Below are positions 7,822-16,746 of a stretch of 64,000 nucleotides of DNA, one piece after another. Position 1 is the stretch's first letter, and each line of letters opens with the position of its first letter. Made by a program: the position numbers and the translations under genes. Origin of the DNA: Streptomyces formicae (GTDB lineage: Bacteria > Actinomycetota > Actinomycetes > Streptomycetales > Streptomycetaceae); NCBI RefSeq assembly GCF_002556545.1, contig NZ_CP022685.1, positions 8,906,001 through 8,970,000 of the forward strand, read 5' to 3'. The notes under the pieces were generated by a model. That model was not told the DNA's origin. It saw only the letters and a program-made list of their open reading frames with translations, and made no database searches.

Positions 7822-8580
7822 TCAGTGTGCGGTGAGGCCGCCGTCGACGACGAGTTCCGAGCCGGTGACGAAGGAGGAGTCGTCGCCGGCGAGGAAGAGG
7901 ATCGCGGGGGCGACCTCATCGGCGCGGCCGGCGCGGCGCATGGGGGTGCGCCGGATGTCCGGTTGCCGGTCGCCCTGCTCGTCCAGGAGGTCCTGGATCA
8001 TCGGTGTGGCGATCACTCCGGGATGTATCGAGTTGACCCGTACGCCCTGCCGTGCGTACTCGACCGCGGCCGTCTTGCTCAGCAGGCGCACCGCGCCCTT
8101 CGACGCCTGGTAGGCCGCGGCCGCGCCGCTGCCCACCAGGCCGAGCACGGACGAGGTGTTGATCACCGACGCGTTGCCGCTCGCTCGCAGCAGCGGCATC
8201 GCCGCCCTCATACCGAGCCAGGTGCCTTTCTGGTTCACGTCGATCACGCGGTCCCACACCTCCTCCCGCGTGTCCTCGATACCCGGCCAGTCCAGGATTC
8301 CGGCGAGGTTCACCAGCACGTCCAGCACGCCGAAACGATCGCGTACGAGGGCCGTCACCTCCTCCCATTCCCGGGCGGATGAGACATCGAGGAGAGCGGT
8401 CGTCACCTCCGCGCCACCCGCCTCGACGCGCCGCGCCAGCTTCCGGAGGGGTTCCCGGGCTACATCGGTGATCACCAGCCGGGCGCCCTCCCGGGCGAAG
8501 AGTTCGGCGGTCGCCGCGCCGATCCCCCCGGTCGCGCCCGTGATCAGGGCCACCTTGCCCTCAAGACGTCGTCCGGTCAT
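7822..8580 (-). CDS. SDR family NAD(P)-dependent oxidoreductase
   Basis: A 252-residue classical short-chain dehydrogenase. The cofactor motif is TGATGGIGAA at residues 15-24, the NAG-equivalent is VNLAGI, the catalytic Ser is in INTSS, and YQASK carries the catalytic Tyr and Lys. The C-terminus ends VTGSELVVDGGLTAH, typical of glucose or 3-oxoacyl-ACP dehydrogenase-like SDRs. The substrate cannot be told from sequence. It precedes, on the minus strand, the region controlled with the Atu4866-type gene, and the XRE regulator at 9072 is a plausible controller of both. Confidence 0.92.
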   Translation of the reverse strand: MTGRRLEGKVALITGATGGIGAATAELFAREGARLVITDVAREPLRKLARRVEAGGAEVTTALLDVSSAREWEEVTALVRDRFGVLDVLVNLAGILDWPGIEDTREEVWDRVIDVNQKGTWLGMRAAMPLLRASGNASVINTSSVLGLVGSGAAAAYQASKGAVRLLSKTAAVEYARQGVRVNSIHPGVIATPMIQDLLDEQGDRQPDIRRTPMRRAGRADEVAPAILFLAGDDSSFVTGSELVVDGGLTAH

Positions 8581-8668
8581 ACGTGCGGTCCTTTCCTTGC
8601 GTTTGATTTGATACGTCTGTCAGCGACTGGTGCCCGAACCCCGCTGCCCCGCTTCGCTCGCCGCCCCG

Positions 8669-8932
8669 CTACGACGGGCTCGACTCTCGGTACAGCACGA
8701 GGTGTTCGTGGTAGAGCACTCCGTCGCGGATGTCCCCCGTAGCGGTGAACCCGGTGTCGTCGACGTAGTCCAGGTGACTACCGGTGACCGTGTAACGGCC
8801 GGTGTACGCACTGGCCCGCTCGCCGCGAGCCTCGTCGTAACGGCCGTCCGGCAGCAGCTCCTGCCGGATGTGCCCGTCCTCGGTCACCCACATGCCGACC
8901 ACGTCCACGTGGCCGTCCTCGATCGCGGCCAT
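8669..8932 (-). CDS. Atu4866-domain protein
   Basis: An 87-residue small beta-rich protein with the family pattern VGMWVTEDGHIRQELLPDGRY and the GxYTVTGSHLDYVDDTGF block. The family is uncharacterised. It is repeatedly seen next to SDR oxidoreductases and MmyB-like XRE regulators, as here, which hints at a shared redox or detoxification role. It lies 88 nt upstream of the SDR gene on the same strand, so they form a likely operon starting in the 8933-9071 divergent promoter region. Confidence 0.85.
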   Translation of the reverse strand: MAAIEDGHVDVVGMWVTEDGHIRQELLPDGRYDEARGERASAYTGRYTVTGSHLDYVDDTGFTATGDIRDGVLYHEHLVLYRESSPS

Positions 8933-9014
8933 GGCGGTCTCCTTTCCTCGAACGGTGCGGTCCTTCCCGCTCCACCGAGTCTGCGCAGGTCAGCGATGAC
9001 CGACCAGGACGTTT

Positions 9015-9043
9015 GCTGCCTGGGTGCACCACACCCAGGCAGC
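9015..9043. promoter_or_regulatory. Perfect 12-bp inverted repeat, operator candidate for the XRE regulator
   Basis: GCTGCCTGGGTG, a 5-nt spacer and CACCCAGGCAGC form a perfect palindrome centred between the divergent Atu4866/SDR genes and the XRE regulator gene. It lies 28 bp upstream of the regulator start at 9072. Size and placement fit a dimeric HTH regulator site that controls both directions. Confidence 0.65.
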
Positions 9044-9071
9044 ACGGCGGCGCGCCGCCTAGCCTCAGGAC

Positions 9072-9938
9072 ATGGACGACAACCGCATGGGGGAGTTCCT
9101 GCGCGCGTGCCGCGCCGCCCTGCGCCCGCACGACGTCGGGATGGCGAGCCACGGGACCCGCAGAGTCGCCGGGCTGCGCCGCGAGGAGGTCGCCGTCCTG
9201 GCCGGAGTGAACGCCGACTACTACACCCGCCTGGAACAGGGCCGCGAACGCAACCCCTCGCCCCAGGTGATCGACGCTCTCAGTCATGCGCTCCGCCTCG
9301 ACGAGGACGCCAGGGCACACCTGTACCGGCTGACCGGGGCCGCCCCCGCCGACCGGCTGTCGCCTCGCCGCACCGAACGCGTCAGCCCCGCCCTGCGACA
9401 GCTGATGGACGGCTACCCCAACACCCCGGCGTTCGTCATGAACAGGACCCTCGACCTCCTCGCGGTCAACGCGCTGGCCCAAGCCCTCTACTCGGCGTAC
9501 ACCCCGGCGGACAACCTCGCCCGCATGACGTTCCTCGACCCGGCAGGCCCCACCTTCCACACGGACTGGAACCGGGCGGCACACGCCACCGTCGCCAACC
9601 TCCGCGAGGCGACCGGCTTCGAACCGGACAACCCGCGGCTGCGCGAACTCGTCGCCACCCTCACCGAGCACAGCGCGGACTTCGCGCGCCTGTGGCAGTC
9701 CCATGCCGTGCGAGGCAAGACGCAGGACGCCAAACACCTCCTCCACCCGGACGTCGGCCCGCTCACGCTCACCTACCAGGCGTTCGACGTACGCGAGTCA
9801 CCCGGCCAACAACTCGTCATCTACCACGCCGAACCGGGCAGCCCCAGCGCCCACTCCCTCCACCTGCTCGGCTCCCTCCACGCCACCCGGCGCCGAGACC
9901 GCTCCGAGCACACAGCTGATCAGCCAACACAACAGTGA
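9072..9938 (+). CDS. XRE family transcriptional regulator, MmyB-like
   Basis: A 288-residue regulator. An N-terminal HTH (GTRRVAGLRREEVAVLAGVN then YYTRLEQGRER, residues 26-60) is joined to a MmyB-like ligand-binding domain of PAS fold (NTPAFVMNRTLDLLAVNALAQ through TYQAFDVRESPGQQLVIY). Proteins of this family often repress a divergent SDR or Atu4866 operon and respond to small hydrophobic ligands. The strong palindrome 28 bp upstream suggests autoregulation. The ATG was chosen by the family N-terminus (MGEFLRACR). Confidence 0.92.
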   Translation: MDDNRMGEFLRACRAALRPHDVGMASHGTRRVAGLRREEVAVLAGVNADYYTRLEQGRERNPSPQVIDALSHALRLDEDARAHLYRLTGAAPADRLSPRRTERVSPALRQLMDGYPNTPAFVMNRTLDLLAVNALAQALYSAYTPADNLARMTFLDPAGPTFHTDWNRAAHATVANLREATGFEPDNPRLRELVATLTEHSADFARLWQSHAVRGKTQDAKHLLHPDVGPLTLTYQAFDVRESPGQQLVIYHAEPGSPSAHSLHLLGSLHATRRRDRSEHTADQPTQQ

Positions 9939-10186
9939 CGTCGGACGGGTACCGCGGCAGTTGTAGCGGACGTCCGTGTACGGCACAGGTTTGCGCGGGT
10001 GTCCGACCAGGAGGGGACGACGGCTCCCCACGCGCGTCCGTAACGTCGGGTAGGTCGCGTGAGAGGTCCGGAGAGGGCCGGAGGGACCACCGGGCCCCGC
10101 GCACGTGAACACACCTGTAGTGGCAACGGGGGACGAGCCAATGCGGATACGTGTGAAGTTGAGCCCATGCTCCGTGGCGCCGGGCC

Positions 10187-11158
10187 ATGGGGCCCGGTAG
10201 CAGGGCGGCAGCGCGGGAGGGCCGCTACGGCGGCTTCGTCTTCGCGCTCCTCGCGACCGTCATCTGGTCGGGGAACCTCATCGCGGCCAGAGGGCTGCGT
10301 GACTCCGTGCCGCCCACCTCGCTCGCCTTCTGGCGCTGTGTCGTCGCCGTCGCTGCGATCGCCCCCTGGGCGGTCCGGTCCTTCGTGGCCGAAAGGCGTC
10401 ACGTCCGCGCCCACGCCCGCTTGTTGGTGCTGCTCGGGTTCCTGGGGATCGCCGCGTACACCGTCATGGTCTACCTTGCGGCCCATACGACCACGGCCAC
10501 CAACATGTCCCTCCTCGCCGTGACCGCCTCCGTGTTCATGCTGTTGCTCTCCCGCATCCTGCACGGCGATCGCCTTGGCCGGTACCGCGTCGCGGGCAGC
10601 GCCATCGCCCTCGCGGGTGTCGCCGTCCTGGTGACCCGCGGGTCCCTGAGCGAGCTCACACCGCGCCCCGGCGACCTGTGGATGCTGGGCGCGACCCTGA
10701 TCTTCGCCGCTTACTCGCTCCTGGTGCGCGGCGTCCCGAAGAGCCTCAGCGGGACGACCGTGCTGTTCGGTACGTTCGCGTTCGCCCTGGCCCTCCTGCT
10801 GCCCTGCTACCTCACCGAACTCGCACTCAGCGGCGGATTCCCCGTGACCCTGCCCGTGCTCGCCTCGCTCGGCTACGTGGGCGCGATGTCCTCGGGGATG
10901 GCCTACTTCTGCTGGAACCGTGCCGTGGGGCGCATCGGGCCCGCACGGGCCGGACTCATCTACTACCTGCTGCCCCTGTTCACCGCGCTGTCCGGTCTCT
11001 GGCTCCTCGACGAGCCGATCCTCGCGCAACAAGTGGCCAGTATGCCCCTGATCGTCGCAGGGGTCGCCCTCGGACTGCGCACCCCCTCGACCGCCCCCGG
11101 CCCTCACCGGAATCACGCGTCGGACGTCGGCGCCCGAGAAGAAGGAGCAGAACGATGA
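10187..11158 (+). CDS. EamA/DMT-family transporter
   Basis: A 323-residue membrane protein with ten hydrophobic segments arranged as two EamA repeats (GGFVFALLATVIWSGNLIAA and DLWMLGATLIFAAYSLLV open each half). The family exports or imports small metabolites. It is the first gene of a tightly coupled operon: its stop overlaps the start of the Rieske oxygenase by an ATGA. The C-terminal hydrophilic tail (from PSTAPGP) overlaps the downstream ribosome site. The transported compound may be a substrate or product of the two enzymes that follow, which is an inference from context. Confidence 0.92.
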   Translation: MGPGSRAAAREGRYGGFVFALLATVIWSGNLIAARGLRDSVPPTSLAFWRCVVAVAAIAPWAVRSFVAERRHVRAHARLLVLLGFLGIAAYTVMVYLAAHTTTATNMSLLAVTASVFMLLLSRILHGDRLGRYRVAGSAIALAGVAVLVTRGSLSELTPRPGDLWMLGATLIFAAYSLLVRGVPKSLSGTTVLFGTFAFALALLLPCYLTELALSGGFPVTLPVLASLGYVGAMSSGMAYFCWNRAVGRIGPARAGLIYYLLPLFTALSGLWLLDEPILAQQVASMPLIVAGVALGLRTPSTAPGPHRNHASDVGAREEGAER

Positions 11159-12306
11159 AGTCCTCCTGGGACGGCACCCGTTACACCAGCGCTCAGGTCC
11201 TTGCGCATGAGCGCCATGACATCTTCGAACGGCACTGGATCTGTGCAGGGCGTACCAAAGACCTGTCACGTCCGGGTTCCTTCCTCCGTGCGGACGCCGG
11301 AACCGAGAGCGTCCTGCTGGTGCGCGGCCGCGACGGCGAACTGCGCGGCCTGCTCAACCTGTGCCGCCACCGAGGAGCCCGCCTGTGCGTGGAGCGTGAG
11401 GGCGATCTTGGATCGTCGCTGCGCTGCATGTACCACGGTTGGACGTACGGACTCGACGGCCGCCTCACCGGTGCCCCGCATCTGCGCGAAGTGCTCCAAG
11501 AGGGCGAGGGGGAGGGGAGGTTGGACCTGCACGCCGTAGCGGCCGAGGAGTGGCTCGGCTATGCCTGGGTGAGCCTGGCGACCGCGGCCGCGCCCCTCGC
11601 CGAGCAGATGGAGCCTCAGCTCGTCCACCGCCTGGGCAGTGCCGACGCCCTGGATGAATACACCATCGACGACCTCGTCGCCGTCGACTCGCGCATCTAT
11701 GACGTACGCGCCAACTGGAAAATGATCTTCGAGAACTTCAGCGAGTGCTACCACTGCCCCACCCTGCACCCCGAACTCTCGGCCGCCCTGCCCCATTTCC
11801 GTACGGGATACGGGACCATCAGCGGCCCGGTCGGCCAGGGTGCCCGGCTCGCCGACCACATGACGGGCTTCTCCCTGTCCGGAAAGGCGGCCGCCGCGCC
11901 CCTGCCCCGCCTGAGCGTGGAGAGCCACCGCACCTTCAACTCGGTCAACCTCTGGCCGAACACGGTCCTCGTGCTCCTGCCCGACCACGTCGTCTGCTTC
12001 CGTGTGGAACCCCGGGCCCCCGACCGCACCATCGTCACCGCGGACTGGCTCTTCCACCCGCAGGCCGCGGCCGCACCCGGCTTCGACCCCGACGACGCGA
12101 TCACGCTCCTCGACATCGCCAACCGCCAGGACTTCGAGGCGAGCGAACGCGTCCAACTCGGCGCCAGCTCCGCGCACTTCTCCTCCGTGTACCCGCCGCA
12201 CGAACACGTCATCGGGGACTTCCACCGCTGGGTGGACGACGCGCTCGGCACACGCGCAAGGTCCGGGGAGCCCTCCGCCGTGGCGGGGGAGAGGGGCCGG
12301 ACGTGA
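11155..12306 (+). CDS. Rieske 2Fe-2S aromatic-ring-hydroxylating oxygenase, alpha subunit type
   Basis: A 383-residue oxygenase. The Rieske site is CRHRGARL followed 16 residues later by CMYHGW. The non-haem iron site is NFSECYHCPTLHPE. Length and spacing fit single-component alpha subunits such as those acting on betaines, choline-like quaternary amines or aromatic acids. No reductase gene is adjacent, so electrons must come from elsewhere. The ATG at 11155 overlaps the transporter stop and is preceded by GAAGGAG. The next gene overlaps its stop through GTGA. The substrate is unknown. Confidence 0.9.
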   Translation: MKSSWDGTRYTSAQVLAHERHDIFERHWICAGRTKDLSRPGSFLRADAGTESVLLVRGRDGELRGLLNLCRHRGARLCVEREGDLGSSLRCMYHGWTYGLDGRLTGAPHLREVLQEGEGEGRLDLHAVAAEEWLGYAWVSLATAAAPLAEQMEPQLVHRLGSADALDEYTIDDLVAVDSRIYDVRANWKMIFENFSECYHCPTLHPELSAALPHFRTGYGTISGPVGQGARLADHMTGFSLSGKAAAAPLPRLSVESHRTFNSVNLWPNTVLVLLPDHVVCFRVEPRAPDRTIVTADWLFHPQAAAAPGFDPDDAITLLDIANRQDFEASERVQLGASSAHFSSVYPPHEHVIGDFHRWVDDALGTRARSGEPSAVAGERGRT

Positions 12307-13295
12307 AGACCCACCGCATAGGCTCCACGAGCGTCCGGGTAACCGAACTGGCCCTTGGCGGAGGATCGTTGGGCGGCATGTACACCCCGGTGCCCGCACC
12401 CCAGGCGGCCGCCACGGTACGCCGCGCCCTGGACCGCGGTCTGCGCTACATCGACACCGCCCCGCACTACGCGGCGGGCATCGCCGAGCGGCGCCTGGGC
12501 GACGCGCTGGCCGCCGAGGACCGTGCGCGCTACACCCTCTCCACCAAGGTCGGCCGCCTCCTGAGGCCCGCTGACCGCGCGCACCTGGACCATCCGGACC
12601 GGGAAACGGACGTCGACCCCCGCCTCTATCCGGACGAGCCCCCGACCGCCCGTATCCGGGACTTCACCCGGGACGGCGTGCTGCGCGCCCTGGAGGAATC
12701 CCTCACCCGGCTCGGTCTCGACCACGTCGACATCGTGTACCTGCACGACACCCACCACCACGAACGCCTCGCGACCGAGAGCGCGTTCCCGGCCCTCGCC
12801 GAACTCCGCGCCCAGTCCGTGATCGGTGCGATCGGCGTCGGGCTCAACGACGCGGCGATGCTCACCCGGTTCGTACGCGGTCTCGACCTGGACGTCATCC
12901 TGTGCGCGGGCCGCTACACCCTCCTCGAACAGCCCGCGCTCCACGAGCTCCTGCCCGCCTGCGAGCAGCGAGGCGTCTCGGTCGTCATCGGCGGCGTCTA
13001 CAACTCCGGCCTCCTCGTCGCCCCCCAACCCGGCGCCCCCTACAACTACACCCCGGCCCCCGCGCCAATCCTCGCGCGCGCCCGCCGCCTGAACGAGGTG
13101 TGCCGCGCCCATGCCGTGCCCCTGCGCGCCGCGGCCCTGCACTTCCCTCTGCGCCACCCCAGCGTGGTGAGCGTCCTCACGGGCTGCCGCTCGCCGCAGG
13201 AGGTCGACGACAACGTCGTCCTCTACGAGCGTCCGATACCGCAGGCACTATGGGACGACCTGGAGTCGGCGGGGCTTGTGACCGGCGCCGTGTGA
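12303..13295 (+). CDS. Aldo/keto reductase
   Basis: A 330-residue AKR of the L-fucose/D-threo-aldose dehydrogenase-like group. The TIM-barrel hallmarks are visible: Asp and Tyr in RYIDTAPHYAAG, Lys in STKVGRLL, and His in IVYLHDTHHHE. The start is the GTG overlapping the Rieske stop (GTGA), so it is translationally coupled. Together with the transporter and oxygenase this looks like a compact catabolic or detoxification pathway, in which the oxygenase product (an aldehyde) is then reduced or oxidised. That order is an inference. Confidence 0.9.
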   Translation: MKTHRIGSTSVRVTELALGGGSLGGMYTPVPAPQAAATVRRALDRGLRYIDTAPHYAAGIAERRLGDALAAEDRARYTLSTKVGRLLRPADRAHLDHPDRETDVDPRLYPDEPPTARIRDFTRDGVLRALEESLTRLGLDHVDIVYLHDTHHHERLATESAFPALAELRAQSVIGAIGVGLNDAAMLTRFVRGLDLDVILCAGRYTLLEQPALHELLPACEQRGVSVVIGGVYNSGLLVAPQPGAPYNYTPAPAPILARARRLNEVCRAHAVPLRAAALHFPLRHPSVVSVLTGCRSPQEVDDNVVLYERPIPQALWDDLESAGLVTGAV

Positions 13296-13363
13296 GCGCG
13301 AGTAGGCGATACAGAAGCGCATCGAGGTGATGACCTGCTGCGGCAACGCTCGTTGGGCTGAGT

Positions 13364-13780
13364 ATGAACCGCACCCGCACCAAGCGAATCCTTGCCGGGC
13401 TGGCCGGCGCAGTGGCCACCCTGAGTCTGACGTCCGCCCTCCCCGCACAGGCCGCCGACGGGTACGACCGGTGCCCTGCCGGGTCGTACTGCCTGTTCTC
13501 CGGTCTCGACGGCACTGGTGACATGATCACGTTGAGCCGCAGCACGCCCGACCTCACGGCGCTCGGCATGAACGACCGGGCCAAGTCGGACTGGAACCGA
13601 ACGTCTTCGACCATCTACTTGTGGTCCGACGAGAACTACTCCGGCTGCACGACCGTCACCTCCGCCGGCCCGACCGGCAAGGGCAACTTCTTCCCGGCCT
13701 ATCAGGACTTCTTCAGCTCCGTGCAGTTCGACGGCCCGGGCGGCCCGAGCTGCGGCACACCGCCGGGGGAAGACCGCTGA
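13364..13780 (+). CDS. Secreted peptidase inhibitor, family I36 (SMPI-like)
   Basis: A 138-residue exported protein. The signal peptide (TKRILAGLAGAVATLSLTSA, cleavage near PAQA) precedes a small crystallin-fold domain with CPAGSYCLFSGLDGTG near residues 39-54 and YLWSDENYSGCTTV, the pattern of the Streptomyces metalloprotease inhibitor family. Family members block extracellular metalloproteases such as thermolysin. Four cysteines could form two disulfides. It is transcribed alone. Confidence 0.82.
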   Translation: MNRTRTKRILAGLAGAVATLSLTSALPAQAADGYDRCPAGSYCLFSGLDGTGDMITLSRSTPDLTALGMNDRAKSDWNRTSSTIYLWSDENYSGCTTVTSAGPTGKGNFFPAYQDFFSSVQFDGPGGPSCGTPPGEDR

Positions 13781-13854
13781 ACACCGCGCTCGGGGCCACC
13801 CCCAGCTGGCCGATCTCACCGAATGTCGACCGGGCCGGTCGCCGGGATCGTATG

Positions 13855-14709
13855 TCAGCGCGCGGTGACGGCATACGCGGGGAGCGCGCGGTTGCCGCGC
13901 GGCTTGGCGATGGCCCGGAGAACGTCGGCCTGACTCAGGACGAGCTGCCGCACCGCCTCGGGCAGCGCGGCCAAACGCTCCTCCGTTCCGACCAGGTCGA
14001 GGCAAGCAGCGATTTCCCAGTCACCGTCCTGAAGATCTTCCGTGTCGACCGGCCTGCTGCCGTCGGCCGTCCAGCCGGCCTCAGGCAGGAGCCGCAGCAG
14101 CCCCTCACGGGAGAAAGGCGTGCGGACGTTGCCCTGGCCAGGCGATCCTGCGGCCTCGGCCTGTCCCTGGATCAGCGCGGCGAGCAGGTGCGCCAACTGG
14201 TCGTCAGAGGCAGGCGTCAAGTCCCACTCGGCGAACCATAGTCGCCGCGCCCACGGCCGCACCCGGGCCAGTGTGTCTCGCAGTTCTCCCAGCGATGTGA
14301 AGTACCAGGAGCAATGTGCGAGCACCACGTGGTCGAAGGTGCTTTCGGGGAAGTCGACTGACGGGTCGAGGACATCGGTACCGAAGCGGAAGTCGATGCG
14401 CGGACCGAGAGGGCCCGACGCGAGCCGGGCTGCCGATTTTCCGAGCGTGACCGGGGCCCCATAGGAGGGTTCGGCCACGTCAATGGCCACCACGCGCCCT
14501 TCGGGCCCCACCGCCTCCGCAAGGACGGCGGTCATGTCGCCCTGACCGCAGCCCAGTTCGAGGACGGTTGAGCCCGGTGCGATGTGCCAGCTCGCCACGA
14601 GCGCGGCGCGGTGGTGAGTCTGGGACAGCTGGATGTCCGGGCTGTGATCGGCGGCGGCCATCCCGGCCGCGAGCGAGGGAGCCTTGGCGCGGAGATCGGA
14701 GTGATTCAC
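13855..14709 (-). CDS. Class I SAM-dependent methyltransferase
   Basis: A methyltransferase of about 284 residues. Motif I is VLELGCGQGDMT, followed by RVVAIDVAEPSYGAP (motif II) and FDHVVLAHCSWYF (motif IV), after an N-terminal helical part with AADHSPDIQLSQTHH. The GTG at 14709 has AAGGA about 5 nt upstream. An ATG at 14793 in the same frame gives 312 residues but lacks a ribosome site. The acceptor substrate is unknown. It is divergent from the GNAT gene at 14931. Confidence 0.82.
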   Translation of the reverse strand: MNHSDLRAKAPSLAAGMAAADHSPDIQLSQTHHRAALVASWHIAPGSTVLELGCGQGDMTAVLAEAVGPEGRVVAIDVAEPSYGAPVTLGKSAARLASGPLGPRIDFRFGTDVLDPSVDFPESTFDHVVLAHCSWYFTSLGELRDTLARVRPWARRLWFAEWDLTPASDDQLAHLLAALIQGQAEAAGSPGQGNVRTPFSREGLLRLLPEAGWTADGSRPVDTEDLQDGDWEIAACLDLVGTEERLAALPEAVRQLVLSQADVLRAIAKPRGNRALPAYAVTAR

Positions 14710-14930
14710 AAAGTCCTTGGTGATGCTCGACGGGTCGGTGCGGGCCGATGGTATGAGACGCGGGAGCGGCGGCGCCTCCGACTTCCTGGGCATCCTGCGA
14801 TGCCGCAGCAGCCCATTCGGCAGGGGAGGTGAAGGGGACCGGGGCCGTGCACCTACCAGGAGCAGGCAGGGGAAATGGCGTTGTGTCCCGTGCGACCGGT
14901 AGGGATGCTGGCTGGTCGGAGGCGGTGAAG

Positions 14931-15419
14931 ATGACCAACGTTGTGTTGAAGCTGTCGGCACGCGATTTCGTGCATGCGGACCTCGCGTCGTGCGGGTGGT
15001 CGGGGTCCGAATTCCACTTGGCCGGCGTCGCGACGCAGTTGGAGCGTGCCCGGCTCGGCGAGGTCGACTACCTTGCGGTCTGCCCTGCGACGGACATTCC
15101 CGTGGCGAAAGGTGGCGTCGACTACCGGGCCAAGGAGGGGGTCGGCACGCTGTGGCAGCTGGCCGTCCATCCGGCCTTGCAGTCGTGCGGAATCGGCACC
15201 TTCCTCGTCGAAGCCGCGGAGCTCCGGATCAGGAACCGTGGTCTGCGGCAGGCCGAGCTCGGTGTGGAGGAGAACAACCCCCGGGCTCGGGCACTGTACG
15301 AACGACTGGGCTATGTCGCGTACGACCGTCAGCCGGACTCGTGGGACGAGCAAGCCCCGGACGGATCGCTGCGCCGCTACGAAACGATGTGCACGTTGAT
15401 GCGTAAGGAACTCTCGTAA
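14931..15419 (+). CDS. GNAT family N-acetyltransferase
   Basis: A 162-residue acetyltransferase. The acetyl-CoA site is visible as LWQLAVHPALQSCGIGTFLVE (motif A, variant of Q/RxxGxG/A), and motif B follows in ELGVEENNPRARALYERLGY. The ATG at 14931 has GGAGG at 8 nt, while the open frame further upstream overlaps the divergent promoter region. The substrate is unknown. It is transcribed alone. Confidence 0.88.
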   Translation: MTNVVLKLSARDFVHADLASCGWSGSEFHLAGVATQLERARLGEVDYLAVCPATDIPVAKGGVDYRAKEGVGTLWQLAVHPALQSCGIGTFLVEAAELRIRNRGLRQAELGVEENNPRARALYERLGYVAYDRQPDSWDEQAPDGSLRRYETMCTLMRKELS

Positions 15420-15439
15420 GGCGGCTGACGGCTCCCGGA

Positions 15440-15471
15440 CTACCCGGAACTCAAGCTACCCGGAACTCAAG
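15440..15471. repeat. 16-bp tandem duplication
   Basis: CTACCCGGAACTCAAG occurs twice without a gap, at 15440 and 15456. It lies at the edge of a response-regulator remnant and may be a duplication left by its decay. Confidence 0.6.
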
Positions 15472-15560
15472 GCCGCCCAGGTGCGCGCAGGCGTGAGCGG
15501 CTTCCTGGGCAAGGGCGTCGGACCGCGCCCAACTCGTCGCCATCGCCTACCAAACGGGCT
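15456..15560 (+). pseudogene. Remnant of a NarL/LuxR-type response regulator
   Basis: One frame reads AAQVRAGVSGFLGKGV, which matches the end of a NarL-type receiver domain (RAGASGFLLKD). After a frame shift near 15520 the DNA reads SDRAQLVAIAYQTGFV, the usual last helix of a LuxR-type DNA-binding domain. The whole middle of the gene is missing. About 35 codons survive, too few to function. It lies between the GNAT and desaturase genes. Confidence 0.55.
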
Positions 15561-15620
15561 TCGTGCGCGTGCACCAACCACCACAGGTGCGAACCGCAGC
15601 GGCTGAACCAGTACCGGTAA

Positions 15621-16739
15621 TCAGGCCGCGACAAGCTCCCGCACGCTGTCCGGCGTCTTGACCTTGGGCTTCTTGTTCGGCAGTGAGAGCCGGAAGACCT
15701 TGTGCCACGCGGAGAACACCTGCTTGGGCAGCGGCCCGGTGACGTACTCCAGCTCGTACTTCTTGAAGAGCGCGCGCACCTTCACCGCGACCTCGGCGTA
15801 CCGGTTGCTCGGCAGGTCCGGGAAGAGGTGGTGCTCGATCTGGTGCGACAGGTTGCCGGTCATGAAGTGCATGGCCTTGTTGCCGCTGATGTTCGCCGAG
15901 CCCATCATCTGGCGCAGGTACCACTGGCCGCGCGTCTCGCCCTCGATCGACCGGCGTTCGAAGACCTGCACACCCTCGGGGAAGTGCCCGCACATGATCA
16001 CCGAGTGGGTCCAGAGGTTGCGGACCAGGTTCGCGGTGAACGTGGCGCCGAGCGTGGGGAGGAACGACGGGCCCGAGAGCAGTGGGTGGATCACGTAGTC
16101 CTTGAGCACCTGCTTGCGGATCTTGCGGCCCACGGCCCTGGCCCGCGCGCGGAACTCCGGGTTCTTGCGGCGGCGCTTGTGCAGGTTCTTGCCGAGCTCC
16201 AGGTCGTACGCCGCGATGCCGTACTCGAAGAAGCAGGCGTTGAGGAAGTTCCACAGCGGCTGGCCGAGGTGGAACGGGTGCCACTTCTGGTCCTCGTCGA
16301 CGCGCATGATGCCGTAGCCGAGGTCGTTGTCCTTGCCGATCACGTTGGTGTACGTGTGGTGCAACTCGTTGTGCGAGTGCTTCCACTGATCGGACGGCGA
16401 GACGTGATCCCACTCCCAGGTGGTGGAGTGGATCTTCGGGTCCCGCATCCAGTCCCACTGGCCGTGCAGGATGTTGTGGCCGATCTCCATGTTGTCCATG
16501 ATCTTCGCCACGGACAGCCCTGCGGTGCCGATCAGCCACGCGGGCGGGAAGATCGAGAACAGCAGTACGCCCCTGCTGACCAGTTCGAGCTTGCGCTGAG
16601 CCGAGATGACCTTGCGGATGTAGGCGGCGTCCTTCTCGCCGCGTCCTGCGATCACCTCGTCGCGGATCGCGTCCAGCTCGCGGCCGAGCTCCTCGATCTG
16701 CTCCGCGGTCAGGTGGGCGGTGGGGTCGGTGGCGGTCAA
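15621..16739 (-). CDS. Membrane fatty acid desaturase (acyl-CoA/acyl-lipid type)
   Basis: A 372-residue di-iron desaturase. The three histidine boxes are HNILH (residues 88-92), HNELHH (123-128) and HQIEHH (near 305-310). Hydrophobic segments lie at about 56-80 and around the third box. It inserts a double bond into long acyl chains using O2 and electrons from the reductase encoded just upstream. The TTG start at 16739 has GGAG at 4 nt. A longer open frame upstream lies inside the reductase gene and is rejected. The gap to the reductase is 7 nt, so the two are co-transcribed. Confidence 0.92.
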   Translation of the reverse strand: MTATDPTAHLTAEQIEELGRELDAIRDEVIAGRGEKDAAYIRKVISAQRKLELVSRGVLLFSIFPPAWLIGTAGLSVAKIMDNMEIGHNILHGQWDWMRDPKIHSTTWEWDHVSPSDQWKHSHNELHHTYTNVIGKDNDLGYGIMRVDEDQKWHPFHLGQPLWNFLNACFFEYGIAAYDLELGKNLHKRRRKNPEFRARARAVGRKIRKQVLKDYVIHPLLSGPSFLPTLGATFTANLVRNLWTHSVIMCGHFPEGVQVFERRSIEGETRGQWYLRQMMGSANISGNKAMHFMTGNLSHQIEHHLFPDLPSNRYAEVAVKVRALFKKYELEYVTGPLPKQVFSAWHKVFRLSLPNKKPKVKTPDSVRELVAA

Positions 16740-16746
16740 GGCGCTC

